DNA from: Mycolicibacterium stellerae
Lineage (GTDB): Bacteria > Actinomycetota > Actinomycetes > Mycobacteriales > Mycobacteriaceae
Length of the DNA stretch: 64,000 nt
Direction: 5' to 3'
Assembly (NCBI RefSeq): GCF_003719305.1
Contig: NZ_RARC01000001.1
Span: 248,001 to 312,000, forward strand
Below, piece by piece: positions 32,698 through 41,270 of this stretch. Under the pieces are notes generated by a model. The model saw only the letters and a list, made by a program, of their open reading frames with translations, was not told the origin of the DNA and searched no databases. Within the stretch, counting starts at the first letter, position 1. Each line of letters starts with the position of its first letter. Made by a program: the position numbers and the translations under genes.

Positions 32698-33606
32698 TGG
32701 GTAGGCGTGGATCAGCGCGCTGCTCAGCCTCGGCACTTCGTGCATCAGCTCGTGCTCGGCGTCGTGGGCCAACCGGTGCGCCTCGTCCAGGCTGGTGCCG
32801 GGCTCGACGTCCAGTTCGGCGTCGGCGTGCAGGCGGTGACCGATCCAGCGCATCCGCACACTGCGTACGGCCTTGACCCCCGGCCGTGACGCCAGGGCAG
32901 CCTCGGCGGCGTCGACGAGTTCCGGATCGACGCCGTCCATCAGGCGCCGGAACACATCTCGTGCAGCGGCACGCAATACCGCGAGGATCGCCACGGTGAT
33001 GACGATGCCGACCATCGGGTCGGCGAGCGGGAATCCGGCCGCGACGCCACCGGCGCTCGCCAGTACCGCAAGCGAGGTGAAGCCGTCAGTGCGAGCATGC
33101 AGGCCGTCGGCAACCAGTGCGGCAGAACCGATTCGGCGGCCGGTGCGGATGCGGTACAGCGCCACAGCTTCGTTGCCGAGGAATCCGACAAGGCCTGCGA
33201 CGGCTACCCACCCGACATGATCGATCGGCACCGGATGGATCAGCCGGAGCACGGCCTCATAGCCGGCGATGACGGCCGAAAAGGCGATCATCGCAACGAC
33301 GAAGAGCCCAGCCAGATCCTCGGCGCGGCCGAAGCCGTAGGTGTATCGGCGCGTCGCCGCTCGTCGGCCGAGCACGAAAGCGATCCACAACGGAACAGCC
33401 GTCAGCGCGTCGGAGAAGTTGTGAATTGTGTCGGCCGCCAAGGCAATCGACCCGGAGATCGTGACGATCGCGGCCTGCGCAAGCGCGGTGGCACCGAGCA
33501 CAACCAGGCTGATCTTGACGGTGCGGATGCCGATCGCACTGGATTCCAACGCGCTGTCAACGCTCTCGACGGCATCGTGGCTGTGTGGCACGAATGCGTG
33601 CGTCAT
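32656..33606 (-). CDS. cation diffusion facilitator (Ni/Co/Zn efflux)
   Basis: 316 residues. CDF fold: N-terminal His-containing MTHAFVPHSHDAVE, metal site SIALAADTIHNFSDA (HxxxD in span 2), ADGLHARTDGFTS (HxxxD in span 5), and the C-terminal cytoplasmic metal-binding domain (HRLHADAELDVEPGTSLDEAH). Start ATG 33606 overlaps the stop of the KmtR-type gene, so the sensor and pump form one operon. By analogy with the M. tuberculosis KmtR/CDF pair it likely exports Ni2+ or Co2+. Confidence 0.92.
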   Translation of the reverse strand: MTHAFVPHSHDAVESVDSALESSAIGIRTVKISLVVLGATALAQAAIVTISGSIALAADTIHNFSDALTAVPLWIAFVLGRRAATRRYTYGFGRAEDLAGLFVVAMIAFSAVIAGYEAVLRLIHPVPIDHVGWVAVAGLVGFLGNEAVALYRIRTGRRIGSAALVADGLHARTDGFTSLAVLASAGGVAAGFPLADPMVGIVITVAILAVLRAAARDVFRRLMDGVDPELVDAAEAALASRPGVKAVRSVRMRWIGHRLHADAELDVEPGTSLDEAHRLAHDAEHELMHEVPRLSSALIHAYPSQGRGGGPSLQRQ

Positions 33607-33983
33607 TGCCGGCCCGCCTTCCTGGGCGTCAGGGTTGCGGCGTCGCCACGGTGGTGGGCGGGCACGCCGGGTCCGGCATGCTCGGCGTTGAAGACCGCAT
33701 CGCTGACCAGTTGACGAACGTGTTCGTTTTCGAGGCTGTAGTAGATCGTGGTGCCCGCCCTCCGGGTGCGGACCAAACGGGCCATCCGCAGCTTGGCGAG
33801 ATGCTGCGACACCGACGGTGCCGGCTTGGCGACCAACTCGGCGAGTTCGTTGACGGAGAGTTCCCGATCGACGAGCGCCCATAGCGCCTGCACCCGTGTC
33901 GGGTCGGCCAGCATCCGGAACACCTCGACGATCAACCCCACCTGGTCGTCGTCGATTCGCGCTCGATCACTATCTGCATTCAT
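33603..33983 (-). CDS. kmtR: ArsR-family nickel/cobalt sensor repressor
   Basis: 126 residues. Winged helix with recognition helix PSVSQHLAKLRMARL. The Ni/Co ligands reported for M. tuberculosis KmtR (His88, Glu101, His102, His110, His111) are all present at the same residue numbers here: ENEH88, AE101H102A and AH110H111R. It should repress itself and the downstream CDF pump until Ni2+ or Co2+ binds. A -10 box TACTAT lies 6 nt before the ATG inside a 26-bp palindrome, predicting a leaderless, autorepressed transcript. Confidence 0.93.
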   Translation of the reverse strand: MNADSDRARIDDDQVGLIVEVFRMLADPTRVQALWALVDRELSVNELAELVAKPAPSVSQHLAKLRMARLVRTRRAGTTIYYSLENEHVRQLVSDAVFNAEHAGPGVPAHHRGDAATLTPRKAGRQ

Positions 33984-33995
33984 ACGCAGATAGTA
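33969..33995 (-). promoter_or_regulatory. probable KmtR operator spanning -10 box and start codon
   Basis: ACTATCTGC-8 nt-GCAGATAGT, perfect 9-bp arms (33969-33977, 33986-33994). It covers the kmtR ATG (33983-33981) and the -10 TACTAT (33995-33990). Confidence 0.65.
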
Positions 33996-34032
33996 GATGA
34001 AGTGAAAGTGCTCTTGAAGGGGCGCAGCCTTC

Positions 34033-34038
34033 TACCGT
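34033..34038 (+). promoter_or_regulatory. -10 box of a leaderless promoter
   Basis: TACCGT lies 6 nt before the ATG of the DUF2834 protein, and no ribosome site is evident. Confidence 0.45.
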
Positions 34039-34044
34039 GAGCGG

Positions 34045-34467
34045 ATGCTCATGTCCCGGAAACTGTTGTGCGTCGCCTACGTGGCGATCGCGCTGGTAGC
34101 GCTCGTCGCGACCTGGAGTCAGAACATCCTCTTCTTCCGCGGCGGCGGAAGCTTCTTGGGGTTCTGGGAGGCCACAAAGGCCAACCCCGCATCCCGATCG
34201 GTCACCGTCGATATCGCGCTGCTGCTGCTCGCGGTGGCGATCCTGATGGTGATCGAGGCGCGCAGGCTCGGCGTGAAATTCGTGTGGGCCTACATCGCCG
34301 GGGGCTTTTTGATCGCGATCAGCGTGGCGTTTCCGCTGTTCCTGCTGGCCCGCGAACTCCGCCTGGAGAAGTCGGACGCGACACAACTGCGCAATATCGA
34401 CTCGATCCTGCTTGCCGCACTCGCCGGCTTCACGCTGGCGTTCACCATCTGGGTCGACGTGGTCTGA
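34045..34467 (+). CDS. DUF2834-type membrane protein
   Basis: 140 residues, four spans (about 7-25, 53-72, 81-102 and 118-137). The family pattern is visible in SFLGFWEATKANPASRSVTVDIALLLL and AFPLFLLARELRLE. Integral membrane protein of unknown function. It is divergent from kmtR by 61 bp but I see no sign that it is metal-regulated, except that the KmtR palindrome lies in the same gap. Confidence 0.8.
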   Translation: MLMSRKLLCVAYVAIALVALVATWSQNILFFRGGGSFLGFWEATKANPASRSVTVDIALLLLAVAILMVIEARRLGVKFVWAYIAGGFLIAISVAFPLFLLARELRLEKSDATQLRNIDSILLAALAGFTLAFTIWVDVV

Positions 34468-34473
34468 CGGCGG

Positions 34474-35313
34474 CTAACCGCTGTCGGCGGCCTGCCTCGC
34501 TCGCTCCTTCATCGAGGCGATCACGCCACCGTCGTTGAGGATGTCGGTGCCGGTGAGGTAGCCGGCTTTGTCGCTGGCGCAGAACGCCAGCAGGGCGGCC
34601 ATCTCCTCGGGCTTACCCCAGCGCGGCACCGCGGCGTCGGCGACCATCGCGCCTGCCCCTGCGTCGGCCTCCAACTGACCCATTTCGGTGTCGACCGATC
34701 CGGGCGAGACGGACAGGATGCGCAGGCCCTTGCCGTTGAAGCGTTCGCACTGCGCGACGGGGTACCACCTCACGAAGCTCTTGCTCACCGCATACGCGAT
34801 TCCCGATTGCAACTCCTCGGGCACGATGCTGCACGCCGCCAGCATGTCCTTCATGAAGGTGTCCTCGTCGTGCAGAGCCTGCGGGAATTGCTCTGTGGGA
34901 ACCATGTTCTCGGGCAGCATGTGCGCAGCCATCGACGCCACGTTGACGATCGCGGCGCCCTCACCCGCGCCCTCGTAGAACGCCTCGTTGACATTGACCG
35001 TGCCGATCGCGTTGGTCCGCATGACGTAATCGGCGGAGCCCATGCTGGGGCTGACACCGGCGGTGTGGATCACCGAGGCGACCGTGCCGAGCGCGAACGC
35101 GGTTTCGAACAACCCGTCGACCGCCTTACGGTCGGTGACGTCGCAGTTGACGGCCTTGACGGTGACGCCTTGGCCGTCGAGCGTTTCCACCGCCTGGTCG
35201 AGGCGGTCCTGCCGGACGTCGCAGAGGACGAGGGTGTGGTCGCGCCCGATGACCTTCGCCGTCGCAAGACCCATCCCGCCTGCACCACCGGTGATCACCG
35301 ACACATTGCTCAT
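34474..35313 (-). CDS. short-chain dehydrogenase/reductase
   Basis: 279 residues. Cofactor loop TGGAGGMGLATAKVIG, Asp for NAD(H) preference in LCDVRQDRL, CDVTDR, NVASMAAHML with catalytic Ser, YAVSKSFV with Tyr/Lys, and the C-terminal SDR tail YLTGTDILNDGG. The ~40-residue insert between Ser and Tyr (LPENMVPTEQFPQ onward) is longer than usual. Substrate unknown. Divergent from the flavin oxidase gene, sharing a 119-bp region with a strong palindrome. Confidence 0.88.
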   Translation of the reverse strand: MSNVSVITGGAGGMGLATAKVIGRDHTLVLCDVRQDRLDQAVETLDGQGVTVKAVNCDVTDRKAVDGLFETAFALGTVASVIHTAGVSPSMGSADYVMRTNAIGTVNVNEAFYEGAGEGAAIVNVASMAAHMLPENMVPTEQFPQALHDEDTFMKDMLAACSIVPEELQSGIAYAVSKSFVRWYPVAQCERFNGKGLRILSVSPGSVDTEMGQLEADAGAGAMVADAAVPRWGKPEEMAALLAFCASDKAGYLTGTDILNDGGVIASMKERARQAADSG

Positions 35314-35359
35314 GGCGCCTGATGCTAATCCGTCAGCCCTCGCCGACCCGCGCTAGGTT

Positions 35360-35383
35360 TATCCGGAATAATTCGTCCGGATA
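35360..35383. promoter_or_regulatory. 24-bp palindrome between SDR and flavin oxidase genes
   Basis: TATCCGGA-8 nt-TCCGGATA, perfect 8-bp arms. Size and layout suit a TetR-family dimer; the TetR gene at 37603-38253, at the end of this gene group, is the nearest candidate. Confidence 0.5.
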
Positions 35384-35432
35384 GCGGGTAGTAGTCACCA
35401 GAAGACCTTCCGCCGACCAAGGGGAGCACCCG

Positions 35433-36782
35433 ATGACACCCGGCTCTGGACTCGTTCTGGCCGAACCCGGCAGCACGGCGTACACCGCCGCGACGCAGCC
35501 GCACAACTCGACTTCGGCACAACACCCGCGGCTCGTCGCCCGCATTTCCGACGCTGCGACAGGAGCTGACGCGGTCGAATACGCACGCACGACCGCCTTG
35601 AAAATCGTGCCGCAGGCCACCGGCCACGGCGTCAGCGGCAACATCGGAGACGACTCGTTGTTGGTGGATACCTCGGCTCTAGCCCAAGTCGTCGTCGACG
35701 CGCGGTCGCAGACGGCACGGGTCGGTGCGGGCGCAGTGTGGAGTTCGATCAACCGCGAATGCGAAAAGCACGGTCTGCTCGGCGCAGCGGGATCGGCGCC
35801 GGATGTCGGCGTGGCCGGATATACGTTCGGCGGCGGGGTCGGTTGGCTCGCGCCAACACACGGACTGGCCGCGGGCACACTGCGATCGGTCACGTATGTG
35901 GATGGATCGGGCCGGATACGCGTGGCCTCCGACGAGGCTGCCGACGACGTCGATCGCGAAGCGATTTGGGCATTTCGTGGCGCGGGCGGCGTAGGCCTGG
36001 CCCTCGAGCTCACCTTTGACGTGTTCCCCGTCGACCAGCCACTCGCCGGCTACATGTTATGGCCGGCCAATCAGCTGTCCGCCGTGATCACCGCGTGGCA
36101 GAACGCCATTCGCACCGACGACACCACCGTCGCGACCAGCCTTTCCGTCCTGCACACTCAAGACGCTCCGCCCATCCCGGAATCGCTACGCAATTCTGTG
36201 GTCGTCCACCTGGCCGCAGCGGCGCCCTTCGGCGCGGAGTCGGCAGCGTCGTTCCGCGCGGCGATGGCGCAGGCCCCACGACCGGTGGTCGACACATGGG
36301 GACCGGCGAACGCCGACGTACTAGCGGCCATCCATCTCGATCCTCCACCCGGGATTCCGGCACTGGGGACCGGTCGGTGGCTCGACGAGAAAGCGTTAAC
36401 CGCTGCACACGACATCCTGGCCGCAGCGGTGACATCGAAAACCGTCTTGATGACCGAATTGCGCAACGTCGGCTCGCAGCCACCACTCCGCCACGGCGCA
36501 CTGACCAGTGCGCCCGCGCCGTTCCTGCTCCATGCCGTCGGAGCCGCGCCCGTACCGACAAGGCGCGCAGCGGTTCTGGCCGGACTGGCTGACATTCGCG
36601 AGTCGGCCGCCACCGCCGATATCGGCCACGATGCGGCGTCATTCGCCGAGGGTATGGCCGGACAACGGGATGCGCTGCCTGCCGATGCGTGGCTGCGCCT
36701 GCAGAACGTCCGTACAGCGGTCGACCCCGAGGGGTTGTTCGCACAGACCCGATTCAACACAGCAGAAGGGACTCAACCATGA
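35433..36782 (+). CDS. BBE-type FAD-linked oxidase
   Basis: 449 residues, PCMH/p-cresol methylhydroxylase fold. The FAD-binding part has IVPQATGHGVSGNIGD (His in the position used for covalent flavin attachment in this family), VGAGAVWSSINREC and YTFGGGVGWLAPTHGLA; the C-terminal half is the berberine-bridge-like substrate domain with VDPEGLFAQTRF. It oxidises an alcohol, amine or sugar of unknown identity. AAGGGGAG lies before the ATG. Its stop overlaps the NmrA-like start (ATGA). Confidence 0.85.
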   Translation: MTPGSGLVLAEPGSTAYTAATQPHNSTSAQHPRLVARISDAATGADAVEYARTTALKIVPQATGHGVSGNIGDDSLLVDTSALAQVVVDARSQTARVGAGAVWSSINRECEKHGLLGAAGSAPDVGVAGYTFGGGVGWLAPTHGLAAGTLRSVTYVDGSGRIRVASDEAADDVDREAIWAFRGAGGVGLALELTFDVFPVDQPLAGYMLWPANQLSAVITAWQNAIRTDDTTVATSLSVLHTQDAPPIPESLRNSVVVHLAAAAPFGAESAASFRAAMAQAPRPVVDTWGPANADVLAAIHLDPPPGIPALGTGRWLDEKALTAAHDILAAAVTSKTVLMTELRNVGSQPPLRHGALTSAPAPFLLHAVGAAPVPTRRAAVLAGLADIRESAATADIGHDAASFAEGMAGQRDALPADAWLRLQNVRTAVDPEGLFAQTRFNTAEGTQP

Positions 36783-37609
36783 CCATCACGGTGATAGGTG
36801 CTACCGGGCAACAGGGCTCGGCGGTGATCGACGCATTGATCGACCGCAACGCGTCGGTGCGTGCGGTGACCAGAAACCCACACAGCGACAACGCAACGAA
36901 ACTGTCGCAGCGTGGCGTCGAGGTCGTTGCCGCCGATCTCAACGACGTCGCATCGGTACGTGATGCGCTTGACGGAGCGCAGTCGGCATTCGCCATGACA
37001 ACGTACGACGGACCGGCAGGGACGGAAGGTGAAATCGGCCAGGGCCGAACCATCGCAGAAGCCGTCAAGTCCGCAGGTGTGTCACGCTTCGTCTACAGCT
37101 CCGTCGGCGGTGCCGAACGGCACACCGGCATACCTCATTTCGAGAGCAAGGCGCGCATAGAGGAGTTCCTGCTCGGAGCGGGACGGGTGAAATTCGTGCG
37201 ACCGACGTTCTTCATGGAGAACTTCGCGCGCCTGATCCGCCGGGACGATGACCGTGTGATGGTGGCCATGCCGCTACCCGACGGTGTTCCGCTGCAGATG
37301 ATCTCGGTGCGCGACATCGGGAAGGTCGCTGCGGCACTGCTGCTCGATGAGGCTTCCTCCATCCAAGCGGTCGAGATCGCCGGTGACGAACTGACCGGCT
37401 CGCAGATCGCCGAACGTGTCGGCGCCCATCTCGGGCTGCCAGCTGCTTATAAGGAAGCCCCCCTGGACGTCCTCGGCGAAGACGAGGACCGTAAAAAGAT
37501 GTTTCAGTGGTTCACTCGGAGGCCCGCGTATCAGGCCGACTTCGATGCCACCAGGCAGTTGGTCCCGGACGTCGAGGATTTCGCGACCTGGTTGCGGCAG
37601 AATTACTGA
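36779..37609 (+). CDS. NmrA-like NAD(P)-binding protein
   Basis: 276 residues. Atypical SDR: MTITVIGATGQQGSAVIDAL cofactor loop, VTRNPHS basic residue for NADPH, VYSSVGGAERHTGIPHFESK and RPTFFMENF, as in NmrA/HSCARG redox sensors and related reductases. Translationally coupled to the flavin oxidase, so a shared redox pathway is likely. Ends 7 bp inside the convergent TetR gene. Confidence 0.87.
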   Translation: MTITVIGATGQQGSAVIDALIDRNASVRAVTRNPHSDNATKLSQRGVEVVAADLNDVASVRDALDGAQSAFAMTTYDGPAGTEGEIGQGRTIAEAVKSAGVSRFVYSSVGGAERHTGIPHFESKARIEEFLLGAGRVKFVRPTFFMENFARLIRRDDDRVMVAMPLPDGVPLQMISVRDIGKVAAALLLDEASSIQAVEIAGDELTGSQIAERVGAHLGLPAAYKEAPLDVLGEDEDRKKMFQWFTRRPAYQADFDATRQLVPDVEDFATWLRQNY

Positions 37610-38253
37610 CGACGGATGCCGCGCACGAAGATTCGCACGTGGCGTGTCGCGGCATCGGCCCATCGGGGCTCGCTCGGCAACGGCAGGCCAATCATGGCGC
37701 CACATGCGATGACATCGAACTCGGTCACATCGTCGCGCACAGACTTATCGGCCTTTCCGCGGTCGAGGATCTCTTCGACGCCGCGATAGATCTGCGCGCG
37801 CGCCTTCAGCGCATCGGCATCGGTCAGGGGGTCGGCGCCCCGCAGCGGCAACACGAGCCGCTCGTCGAGACGCACACACTCCAGCAGATAGCTTTCGATG
37901 GCGTCGGCGCCGGCGAGGTCGGACGACTTGAGTCGCTCGATCACCTCCAGCAGCAACTCGTAGGCGCGCCGTTGCAGCGCCTGAACCAACGCCGCCCGAT
38001 TGGGAAAACTGCGGTACAGCGTCCCCACCCCGACTCCAGCCGACGCCGCGATCTCAGCCATCGGCACGCTATCGCCACGTTCGCCGATCATCCGAGCGGC
38101 GATGGTGAGCACCTTCTCGCGGTTCAGAATCGCATCGCGACGTACCGCGCGCCGCCGCGCGGTACGCGGCACACCCGCGTCCATCCGCAAAGTGTCCCAC
38201 GTCAACTCGACCAAACTGTCTTGTGACAGCTGGTGACCGTCAATCGATCGCAC
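37603..38253 (-). CDS. TetR-family regulator
   Basis: 216 residues. HTH at about residues 45-90: REKVLTIAARMIGERG, then PMAEIAASAGVGVGTLYRSF. The C-terminal ligand domain is of the small TetR_C type. A later ATG at 38184 (193 residues) is an alternative, since the first 23 residues overlap the aldolase gene and lack a domain. It converges on the oxidase/NmrA pair and is the likely regulator of the palindrome at 35360-35383. Confidence 0.87.
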   Translation of the reverse strand: MRSIDGHQLSQDSLVELTWDTLRMDAGVPRTARRRAVRRDAILNREKVLTIAARMIGERGDSVPMAEIAASAGVGVGTLYRSFPNRAALVQALQRRAYELLLEVIERLKSSDLAGADAIESYLLECVRLDERLVLPLRGADPLTDADALKARAQIYRGVEEILDRGKADKSVRDDVTEFDVIACGAMIGLPLPSEPRWADAATRHVRIFVRGIRRQ

Positions 38254-39073
38254 CGAGCACGGCCGTCACCGCATCGGCGATGGCGTTGCGCGCCGGAGCG
38301 AGGTATTTTCGCGGGTCCGTCACCGTGTCGTCGGACGCCAGGTAGTCGCGCACGGCCGCAGTGAACTGGACATTGAGCAGGGTTCCGATGTTGATCTTGG
38401 TGATGCCTGCACTCACGGCCTTGCGAAGCTCTTCGTCGGCGACACCAGAGGAGCCGTGAAGCACCAGCGGCACAGGCACCGCCGACCGCAGCTGTGCGAT
38501 GAGATCGAAGTCCAACGATGCGGTCCGCTCCGACATGGCGTGGGAGCTGCCGACCGCGACCGCAAGAGCGTCGACGCCGGTGGCGGCGACGAACGCGGCG
38601 GCCTCCGCAGGGTCGGTGCGCACACCTGGCGCGTGCGCTCCGTCCTTTCCGCCGACCTCGCCCAGTTCGGCTTCGAGGAACATGCCCCGTTGGTGAGCCC
38701 ATTCCGCGGCGACCTTGGTGGCTGCGACATTGGCGGCGTAGTCGAGTTTGGCCGCGTCGAACATCGCCGAGCTGATGCCGGCTTCGGCGCCGGCATGCAG
38801 GAGCTTCTCGGCCTCGATGTGGTCGAGGTGCACCGACGCGGGGATGGCGGCCGCCGTGGCGACCGCCGTTGTGGCGGCGGCGATCGGCGCCAGCCGGCCG
38901 TGGTGAAACTTGACCGCGTTTTCGCTCAACTGCAGGATCACCGGCCGATTGGCCTTTTCGGCACCCGCGACGATCGCCTCCGCGTACTCCAGGGTGATGA
39001 CGTTGAAGGCCAGCACTCCCGTGCCCGACCGATAGGCGTCCGCGACCAGGTCAGCGGTCCGAGCGAGAGGCAT
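38240..39073 (-). CDS. class II fructose/tagatose-bisphosphate-type aldolase
   Basis: 277 residues. Zn-dependent aldolase: VLAFNVITLEYAEAIV, Zn ligands in ASVHLDHIEAEKLLHAG, Glu in FLEAELGEVGGKDGAH, and the glycine/His loop VPLVLHGSSGVADEELRKAV with KINIGTLL. Related to GatY/KbaY. The start at 39073 follows AAGGA at 8 nt. Divergent from the FGGY kinase gene; with the phosphofructokinase-type enzyme at 41267 it would split a ketose 1,6-bisphosphate to triose phosphates. Confidence 0.9.
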   Translation of the reverse strand: MPLARTADLVADAYRSGTGVLAFNVITLEYAEAIVAGAEKANRPVILQLSENAVKFHHGRLAPIAAATTAVATAAAIPASVHLDHIEAEKLLHAGAEAGISSAMFDAAKLDYAANVAATKVAAEWAHQRGMFLEAELGEVGGKDGAHAPGVRTDPAEAAAFVAATGVDALAVAVGSSHAMSERTASLDFDLIAQLRSAVPVPLVLHGSSGVADEELRKAVSAGITKINIGTLLNVQFTAAVRDYLASDDTVTDPRKYLAPARNAIADAVTAVLGAID

Positions 39074-39138
39074 CAAAGTCCTTCCTGTCGCTTGACAACG
39101 CTCCAACGAAATACAACTGTATCCATCAGATTCCAAAT

Positions 39139-39152
39139 CACAATATGTTGTG
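39139..39152. promoter_or_regulatory. probable operator between aldolase and kinase operon
   Basis: CACAA-TATG-TTGTG in the 92-bp divergent gap, 13 bp before the kinase start. Likely bound by the DeoR-type regulator encoded in the operon. Confidence 0.4.
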
Positions 39153-39165
39153 GCCAAGGAGCGGC

Positions 39166-40488
39166 ATGCACGGCACCCTGTTCGTCGGCCTCGACGTCGG
39201 GACCACCACAAGCAAGGCCGTGGTGTTCACCCAGGACGGCGATCCGGTCGCGTCAGGGCGCGCCGCCACTCCATGGACGGTGACGACCTCGCGCGCCGAA
39301 CTCGATGCGACGGCCCTGCTCGAGGCGGCCAAATCCGCGGTAGCCGAAGCGTTGGCCGACTGTCCTGCCGGTGCGATAGGCGGACTGGGAGTGGCAAGCC
39401 TGGCCGAATCCGGCGTGCTGCTCGACCGACACGGCGAGCCCGTTGCTCCCGTCATCGCCTGGCACGACACCCGCGACCACGCCGAGCTGGCGGCGCTGGG
39501 TGAAACCGTTGGCGCACACACCTTCTCGGCCACCACCGGCCTACCCTTCCGACAGCAGTGGTCGCTGACGAAGCACCGGTGGCTGATGGACAATGTGCCA
39601 ACGGCGCGCACCGCAGTTCGCCGACTCAACGTCGCGGAATGGATCGTGCGTGGCTTCGGGGGGGAGGAGGCCACCGAGCAATCGCTCGCCTCCCGAACCG
39701 GATGGCTGCGCCTGGCGCAACGCGACTGGTGGACGGACACGCTGGCGTGGTCAGGAGCCAACCAGTCGTTGATGCCGCCGCTGGTGACGGCCGGGACGCC
39801 GCTGGGCCGGGTCGGAGCCGAAACCGGGCCACCGAGGTTGGCCGGAGCGGTGCTCACCGTTGCAGGCCACGATCACCAGGCTGCCGTTGTCGGCGCCGGT
39901 GCCGACGGACCCGGCGACGAGCTCGATTCCTGCGGTACCGCTGAAGCGCTGGTCCGGACCATCGCGCCGGGCCTCTCCCCCGACGTCATCGCCGACCTCG
40001 CGAACGCGGGCATCACCACCGGCTGGCATGCGGTCGCCGACCATTGGTGCCTGCTCGGCGCAACGCAGGGCGGCCTTGCGCTGCAACGCATCCTCGCGCT
40101 GCTCGGAAAGGACAGCACCGACCTAGGGGCCCTCGACGCTGACGCGATCGCGTTGCCCATGCCCGAGATGCGGGTTTGCGCACCGGCATTCGGACGACTG
40201 GACATCTTGGGCGTCAGCGACGACGCCAGTCCCGCCGCTCTGTGGCGCGCAGCCCTCGAATCGGTCACCGAGCAGGCCGCCGAAATTCATGACGCAATGA
40301 GCGCCGTCAGCGGGCCGCACCGCACATTGGTGGTCACCGGTGGCTGGTCACGCAGTGACGGGCTCATCGCCGTCAAGCGGCGTCGCTTCGGACAACTGGT
40401 GCAGGCCGACGTCAGCGAGGCGGGTGCACGCGGCGCGGCGCTGCTGGCCGCCAAGGCAGCTGCCGCCGACTCGCCGGCGGTGTCATGA
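39166..40488 (+). CDS. FGGY-family carbohydrate kinase (xylulokinase-like)
   Basis: 440 residues. FGGY actin-like kinase: FVGLDVGTTTSKAVVF phosphate-1 loop at the N-terminus, IAWHDTRDH with catalytic-type Asp, VAGHDHQAAVVGAG, and adenosine motif VVTGGWSRSDG. Substrate likely a ketose or polyol; erythrulose/tetrulose fits the operon but is not proven. ATG 39166 is set by AAGGAG 5 nt before it. First gene of a coupled operon kinase-deoR-pfkB-dehydrogenase. Confidence 0.88.
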   Translation: MHGTLFVGLDVGTTTSKAVVFTQDGDPVASGRAATPWTVTTSRAELDATALLEAAKSAVAEALADCPAGAIGGLGVASLAESGVLLDRHGEPVAPVIAWHDTRDHAELAALGETVGAHTFSATTGLPFRQQWSLTKHRWLMDNVPTARTAVRRLNVAEWIVRGFGGEEATEQSLASRTGWLRLAQRDWWTDTLAWSGANQSLMPPLVTAGTPLGRVGAETGPPRLAGAVLTVAGHDHQAAVVGAGADGPGDELDSCGTAEALVRTIAPGLSPDVIADLANAGITTGWHAVADHWCLLGATQGGLALQRILALLGKDSTDLGALDADAIALPMPEMRVCAPAFGRLDILGVSDDASPAALWRAALESVTEQAAEIHDAMSAVSGPHRTLVVTGGWSRSDGLIAVKRRRFGQLVQADVSEAGARGAALLAAKAAAADSPAVS

Positions 40489-41270
40489 CCGACAACGTCG
40501 AGACCCGCGCCCCGTATGCCGACCAACGCAAGAACCACATCATCGGCCGCCTGCGCAGCAGCGGCCGAATCGACGCGCTGGAAGTCGCCGAATCCCTTGG
40601 CGTGACCGGGGAAACGATCCGCAAGGACCTCATTTCGCTGGAGCGCCAGGGTCTGCTGCGCCGCGTGCACGGCGGCGCAGTGCCCGTTCAATCGCTGGCC
40701 TTCGAGCCGTCGGTCGAGACTCGAACGCAATTCTCCTCGCAGAAGATCCGCATCGCGAAGGCCGCGCTCAACCATCTGCCCGACCAAGGGTCGGTTCTCA
40801 TCGACGCCGGATCTACCACCGCCAAGCTGGTCGAGCTGTTCCCAGGCGATCGCGACCTGACCGTCTACACCAACGCTGTCCCCGTGGCGATGTCGTTGCT
40901 GACTCGACCACGGCTCACCGTGTTCACCCTCGGTGGGCGGCTGCGCAACGTGACCTTCGCCGAGGTCGGCGACTGGGCGGCGCGGGCGCTCGCCGAGATC
41001 AACGTCGACGTCGCCTTCCTCGGCACCAACGGGATCTCGATCGAACGGGGCCTGACCACTCCCGACCCCGCCGAGGCGGCCGTCAAGCGACTGATGCTGG
41101 GCTGTGCCGCAAAACGGGTCCTGCTGGCCGACCACAGCAAGTTCGGGTTCGTGAAGGGCACCAAGCACGGCGACCTGGACGACATCGACGTGCTGATCAG
41201 CGATACCGGCCTCGACGAGGATCACTACGCGCAATTGCGCGCTGCCGGAATCGAAGTGGAGCGAGCGTGA
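40485..41270 (+). CDS. DeoR-family regulator
   Basis: 261 residues. N-terminal HTH (RKNHIIGRLRSSGRIDALEV, then VTGETIRKDLISLE-RQGLLRRVHGGA) and C-terminal sugar-phosphate-binding DeoRC domain (VLIDAGSTTAKLVE; TNAVPVAMSL; GTNGIS; VLLADHSKFG). It should sense a phosphorylated intermediate of this pathway. ATGA overlaps with the kinase before it; GTGA overlap with the next gene. Confidence 0.93.
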   Translation: MTDNVETRAPYADQRKNHIIGRLRSSGRIDALEVAESLGVTGETIRKDLISLERQGLLRRVHGGAVPVQSLAFEPSVETRTQFSSQKIRIAKAALNHLPDQGSVLIDAGSTTAKLVELFPGDRDLTVYTNAVPVAMSLLTRPRLTVFTLGGRLRNVTFAEVGDWAARALAEINVDVAFLGTNGISIERGLTTPDPAEAAVKRLMLGCAAKRVLLADHSKFGFVKGTKHGDLDDIDVLISDTGLDEDHYAQLRAAGIEVERA

